Source: Mariprofundaceae bacterium
GTDB lineage: Bacteria; Pseudomonadota; Zetaproteobacteria; Mariprofundales; Mariprofundaceae
Direction of reading: 5' to 3'
Length of the DNA: 9,242 bases
Assembly (NCBI GenBank): GCA_030950865.1
Contig: JAUZQR010000380.1
Coordinates: 1-9,242 of the forward strand
Translations under genes and position numbers: made by a program
Part shown: one piece after another, positions 6,885 to 9,242 of the stretch
How the letters are laid out: each line of letters begins with the position of its first letter
How positions within the stretch are numbered: position 1 is the stretch's first letter
Notes under the pieces: generated by a model
What the model was told of the DNA's origin: nothing
Seen by the model: the letters and a program-made list of their open reading frames with translations, nothing else
The model's database searches: none

Positions 6885-8303
6885 TTATTTATGAGCCCCA
6901 ACTTTTTCACGCCAGTCTGCACCATAAATCTTATCAGCATCACCTGGGAAAGAATCAAATGCACGTGCAAACTCGTTATGAGTTTTTGCGTATTCAATTG
7001 GATCAGAACCAGATTTCCAGCAATCGTAAGCCTGATTCAAAGACTTACCACCAGAAGCTGGGCTATCAATATGACCAAAAGCACCACCGCCACAGGTATT
7101 GATTACATTACCATGACCCAAGTTTTCAAAGAAACCTGGAAGACGTAGGGCATTCATGCCACCTGAAATGATTGGGCAAGTTGGTTTCATGCCATACCAT
7201 TTTTGGTTGAAGTAATGCCCCATACACTCATCACGCTCAAGCATATATGCAAGAACAGTTTCCCCACCATGACCTTCCATTTTACCATAACCCATAGTAC
7301 CAGTATGCATACCAGAAGCACCCATCATACGAACGAGTTTCATGTAGCACAATGGATCCATACCCATTGGAGATTTATATGACGTTACCGCACCATGACC
7401 AGCACGGTGAAAATGCAAGAAAGTATCAGGGAATGCACGGCGAGCAGTTGTTACGCCAGCAGGACCAGTTACAAAACCATCAATCAAGAAAGCAACATGT
7501 TTCTCATTACCGTATTTAGCAAAAGACTCAAGAATGAAGTCGCCACGTGCAACACATTCTTCATGAAAATCAGCTGTGGCATTGGCCGAGAAAAGTTTAG
7601 CTTCGCCTGTTTCTTGCTGTGCACGATCCATAGTCTCTGCAACCATAGGAATGACTGTTTTCATAGGGCAGAAAGGTTGGTTAGCTTGAGGTTCATCATT
7701 TTTGATGAAATCGCCACCCAGCCAGAAATCATAACATGCTTTAGCAAATGGTTCTGGACGTAGCCCCAATTTAGGTTTGATAATCGTACCAGAGATATAA
7801 CCACCGTCTTCTCTTGGACGACCTAGAACTTCCCATAGATCAGCAATACCAGTACTTGGACCATCAAATTTAGTCATCATGCATTCAGGAACCATGAAAT
7901 CCAACATGCGCAACCCAACATGATCGCCCATACCTTGGTTATTACCCAAAATTAATGACCACATATGAGAAATATTGAATGTACCATCGGTAATGTTTGG
8001 ATCAAACAATTCAACAGGGTATGCGACCTTCATCAAGCCTCCACCTGTAACATTGTTGCCATCAGCAAATGCTGTTTCATCGATGTCATAGACAAGTGCA
8101 TCAACACCACGAGTAAAATCATCCGTGGTAGATACTTCTACATTGGTCCCTGTTGAAGATTCAGCTGCAATGTGTGCAGCCACTTCCAAGAAGCCATAGC
8201 CTTCAGCTGGAATAAGTTTATATGCAACAAGCATATGCTTGCCACCTGCAACTAGGTCTGCTTCATTAAGACTTAAATCAGCATAACGATTCGATTGATC
8301 CAT
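6885..8303 (-). CDS. cbbM: Ribulose-1,5-bisphosphate carboxylase/oxygenase, form II
   Basis: CbbM carboxylates ribulose bisphosphate to two 3-phosphoglycerates in the Calvin cycle; form II works as large-subunit dimers or higher multimers without small subunits. The 472-residue protein has all active-site segments. [10 protein letters not shown] carries the catalytic lysine (K176). [10 protein letters not shown] carries the carbamylated K201 and metal ligands D203/E204. [10 protein letters not shown] includes H299. Loop 6 is [10 protein letters not shown] (K341), and the phosphate-binding segments are [13 protein letters not shown] (S380) and NTCGGGAFG. Compared with R. rubrum as I remember it, about ten residues are inserted near 78-90 ([11 protein letters not shown]). 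The ATG at 8303 gives the family start [10 protein letters not shown] and has GGAGG 9 nt upstream; a longer frame to 8354 would cover the promoter. It is divergent from cbbR, ends at a strong terminator, and no small-subunit or carboxysome genes are in view. Confidence 0.98.
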   Translation of the reverse strand: MDQSNRYADLSLNEADLVAGGKHMLVAYKLIPAEGYGFLEVAAHIAAESSTGTNVEVSTTDDFTRGVDALVYDIDETAFADGNNVTGGGLMKVAYPVELFDPNITDGTFNISHMWSLILGNNQGMGDHVGLRMLDFMVPECMMTKFDGPSTGIADLWEVLGRPREDGGYISGTIIKPKLGLRPEPFAKACYDFWLGGDFIKNDEPQANQPFCPMKTVIPMVAETMDRAQQETGEAKLFSANATADFHEECVARGDFILESFAKYGNEKHVAFLIDGFVTGPAGVTTARRAFPDTFLHFHRAGHGAVTSYKSPMGMDPLCYMKLVRMMGASGMHTGTMGYGKMEGHGGETVLAYMLERDECMGHYFNQKWYGMKPTCPIISGGMNALRLPGFFENLGHGNVINTCGGGAFGHIDSPASGGKSLNQAYDCWKSGSDPIEYAKTHNEFARAFDSFPGDADKIYGADWREKVGAHK

Positions 8304-8312
8304 TATAGATAT

Positions 8313-8317
8313 CCTCC
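8313..8317 (-). promoter_or_regulatory. Ribosome binding site of cbbM
   Basis: The minus strand reads GGAGG (within TTGGAGGAT) 9 nt before the ATG at 8303. This strong site fits a highly made enzyme and fixes the start. Confidence 0.85.
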
Positions 8318-8359
8318 AAAAAATGTTTCGGTGAAATGCCTTCTCCCCCGACAAGGCGA

Positions 8360-8387
8360 AGTGTACACCCCCTCCACATCATGTCGA
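8360..8387 (-). promoter_or_regulatory. Candidate cbbM promoter (-35 and -10)
   Basis: On the minus strand TCGACA (8387-8382, five of six matches to TTGACA) is followed after 16 bp by TACACT (8365-8360, four of six matches to TATAAT). Transcription would begin near 8353, giving a leader of about 50 nt. The imperfect -10 suits an activated promoter. The upstream dyad at 8410-8424 is centred at about -64. The exact boxes are a by-eye choice. Confidence 0.5.
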
Positions 8388-8394
8388 ATCAAAG

Positions 8395-8424
8395 CTTATG
8401 ATGACATATATAAGTTTTTCTTAT
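8395..8424. promoter_or_regulatory. Candidate CbbR operator between cbbM and cbbR
   Basis: The core is the perfect dyad ATAAG-TTTTT-CTTAT at 8410-8424, which meets the LysR T-N11-A rule. A third half-site, CTTAT at 8395-8399, lies toward cbbM next to the -35, where LysR regulators usually make their second, activation-type contact. A fourth, CTTAT at 8433-8437, overlaps the cbbR start codon. The layout fits activation of cbbM and self-repression of cbbR, as known for CbbR in other bacteria. It is not proven here. Confidence 0.6.
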
Positions 8425-8435
8425 ACATTGCGCTT

Positions 8436-9242
8436 ATGTCATTCACTTTTAAACAGCTTCGCATTTTCTCATCTGTTGCTAAACATCAAAGTTACACACT
8501 AGCTGCCAAAGCTTTATTCCTAACCCAGCCCGCAGTGTCCATGCAAATCAAACAACTTGAAGAATATGTTGGCATGGATTTATTTGAACGCATGGGTAAA
8601 TCCATTCAACTAACCCAAGCAGGTAACGAATTGTTGACCTATGCAGAGTCGATTCATCAACAAATGAATGAAGCCCATGATATGTTACAAGAGCTCAAAG
8701 GCTTAAAACGCGGTAAATTACATTTAACCATGGCATCGACTGCCAACTATTTTGCGCCACAATTGATTGCAGCATTTAAGCATGAATACCCTACTGTCGA
8801 AATTAACCTAGATGTAACCAACCGCTCAGGTTTGGTACATGCTGTCGAACACAACCTTACGGATATGGCAATTATGGGCTTACCTCCCAAAGGTCACCAC
8901 CTCACAGGTATTCCGTTTATGAATAATCCTTTGGTTGTGATTGCCGCGCCAAATCATGCTTTAGCACATGGTAAATCTATCTCATTATCCGAAGTCACCG
9001 ATGCGCACTTTATTGTCCGCGAACCTGATTCAGGTACACGCATGGCAGCAGAACGTTTTTTTGCCGAACATCAACTAGAGCTTATTCCAAGCATGGAGAT
9101 GAATCGTTCAGAAGCCATCAAACAAGCTGTGATGGCGGAGTTAGGGCTCGGTATTGTATCCTTACATACCATTGAGATGGAGCTAGCACTCAAACGCCTC
9201 GTTGTACTAAATGTGGAAGATTTTCCCATCATGCGCCAATGG
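8436..9242 (+). CDS. cbbR: LysR-type transcriptional regulator CbbR (3' end outside window)
   Basis: CbbR controls Calvin-cycle genes in response to metabolites such as ribulose bisphosphate. The frame is open from the ATG at 8436 to the window edge: 269 codons of the usual 300-315. Residues 1 to about 62 are the LysR winged helix-turn-helix: FKQLRIFSSVAKHQSYTLAA, then LTQPAVSMQIKQLEEYVG and LFERMGKSIQLTQAG. A linker helix follows to about 90. The effector-binding domain begins near GKLHLTMASTANYF. REPDSGTRMAAERFF at about 195-209 and RSEAIKQAVMAELGLGIVS at about 224-242 are close to sequences typical of CbbR. Together with divergence from cbbM this supports the name over a generic LysR. No Shine-Dalgarno is visible and no other in-frame start exists upstream. 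The start codon overlaps an operator-like half-site, and the transcript may be nearly leaderless. Confidence 0.92.
   Translation, partial: MSFTFKQLRIFSSVAKHQSYTLAAKALFLTQPAVSMQIKQLEEYVGMDLFERMGKSIQLTQAGNELLTYAESIHQQMNEAHDMLQELKGLKRGKLHLTMASTANYFAPQLIAAFKHEYPTVEINLDVTNRSGLVHAVEHNLTDMAIMGLPPKGHHLTGIPFMNNPLVVIAAPNHALAHGKSISLSEVTDAHFIVREPDSGTRMAAERFFAEHQLELIPSMEMNRSEAIKQAVMAELGLGIVSLHTIEMELALKRLVVLNVEDFPIMRQW

Noticed and set aside
7395..7763. 122-codon plus-strand frame inside cbbM
   Set aside because: It is antisense to a strongly conserved enzyme and has no domain.
8304..8354. Possible 17-residue N-terminal extension of CbbM
   Set aside because: The internal ATG at 8303 has a strong GGAGG site and gives the conserved [10 protein letters not shown] start.

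Overview
The window looks like the chromosome of an autotrophic proteobacterium with low-to-middling GC (roughly 42% by eye). It carries a form II RuBisCO (cbbM), a divergent LysR regulator (cbbR, cut by the right edge), the CbbQ/CbbO RuBisCO activase pair, and several housekeeping genes. From memory, the CbbM sequence, with an insertion of about ten residues near positions 78-90 relative to Rhodospirillum rubrum, is most like those of iron-oxidising Zetaproteobacteria (Mariprofundus/Ghiorsea type). A sulfur-oxidising gammaproteobacterium is the main alternative. No taxonomic search was possible, so this placement is tentative.

Layout, left to right. The 3' part of prfC (release factor 3) runs off the left edge on the + strand. 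A 248-bp gap follows that contains an imperfect inverted-repeat, MITE-like stretch. Next is a yaiI-type UPF0178 gene (+), whose stop codon overlaps that of a convergent class I methyltransferase gene (-). That methyltransferase is the last gene of a tight minus-strand operon cbbQ-cbbO-methyltransferase, with gaps of 3 and 4 bp. An AT-rich 133-bp control region separates cbbQ from a divergent small membrane protein gene of the DUF6164 type (+). Then come purC (-), a rho-independent terminator, cbbM (-), a 132-bp divergent control region, and cbbR (+, partial).

How the genes fit together. CbbM fixes CO2. CbbQ (MoxR-type AAA+ ATPase) and CbbO (von Willebrand A protein) together form the motor that removes inhibitory sugar phosphates from RuBisCO. 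CbbR would switch the system on. The activase operon is separated from cbbM by purC and the DUF6164 gene, so it needs its own promoter. The most interesting observation is that both control regions carry the same perfect dyad, ATAAG-N5-CTTAT, which fits the T-N11-A rule for LysR-type regulators. In both, the dyad centre is 57 bp from the downstream edge of a plausible -10 box of the minus-strand gene (cbbM or cbbQ), which puts it near -64. This suggests one CbbR regulon controlling two separated transcription units. It may also include the uncharacterised DUF6164 gene and the methyltransferase.

No tRNA, rRNA, CRISPR array, transposase or phage gene was seen.
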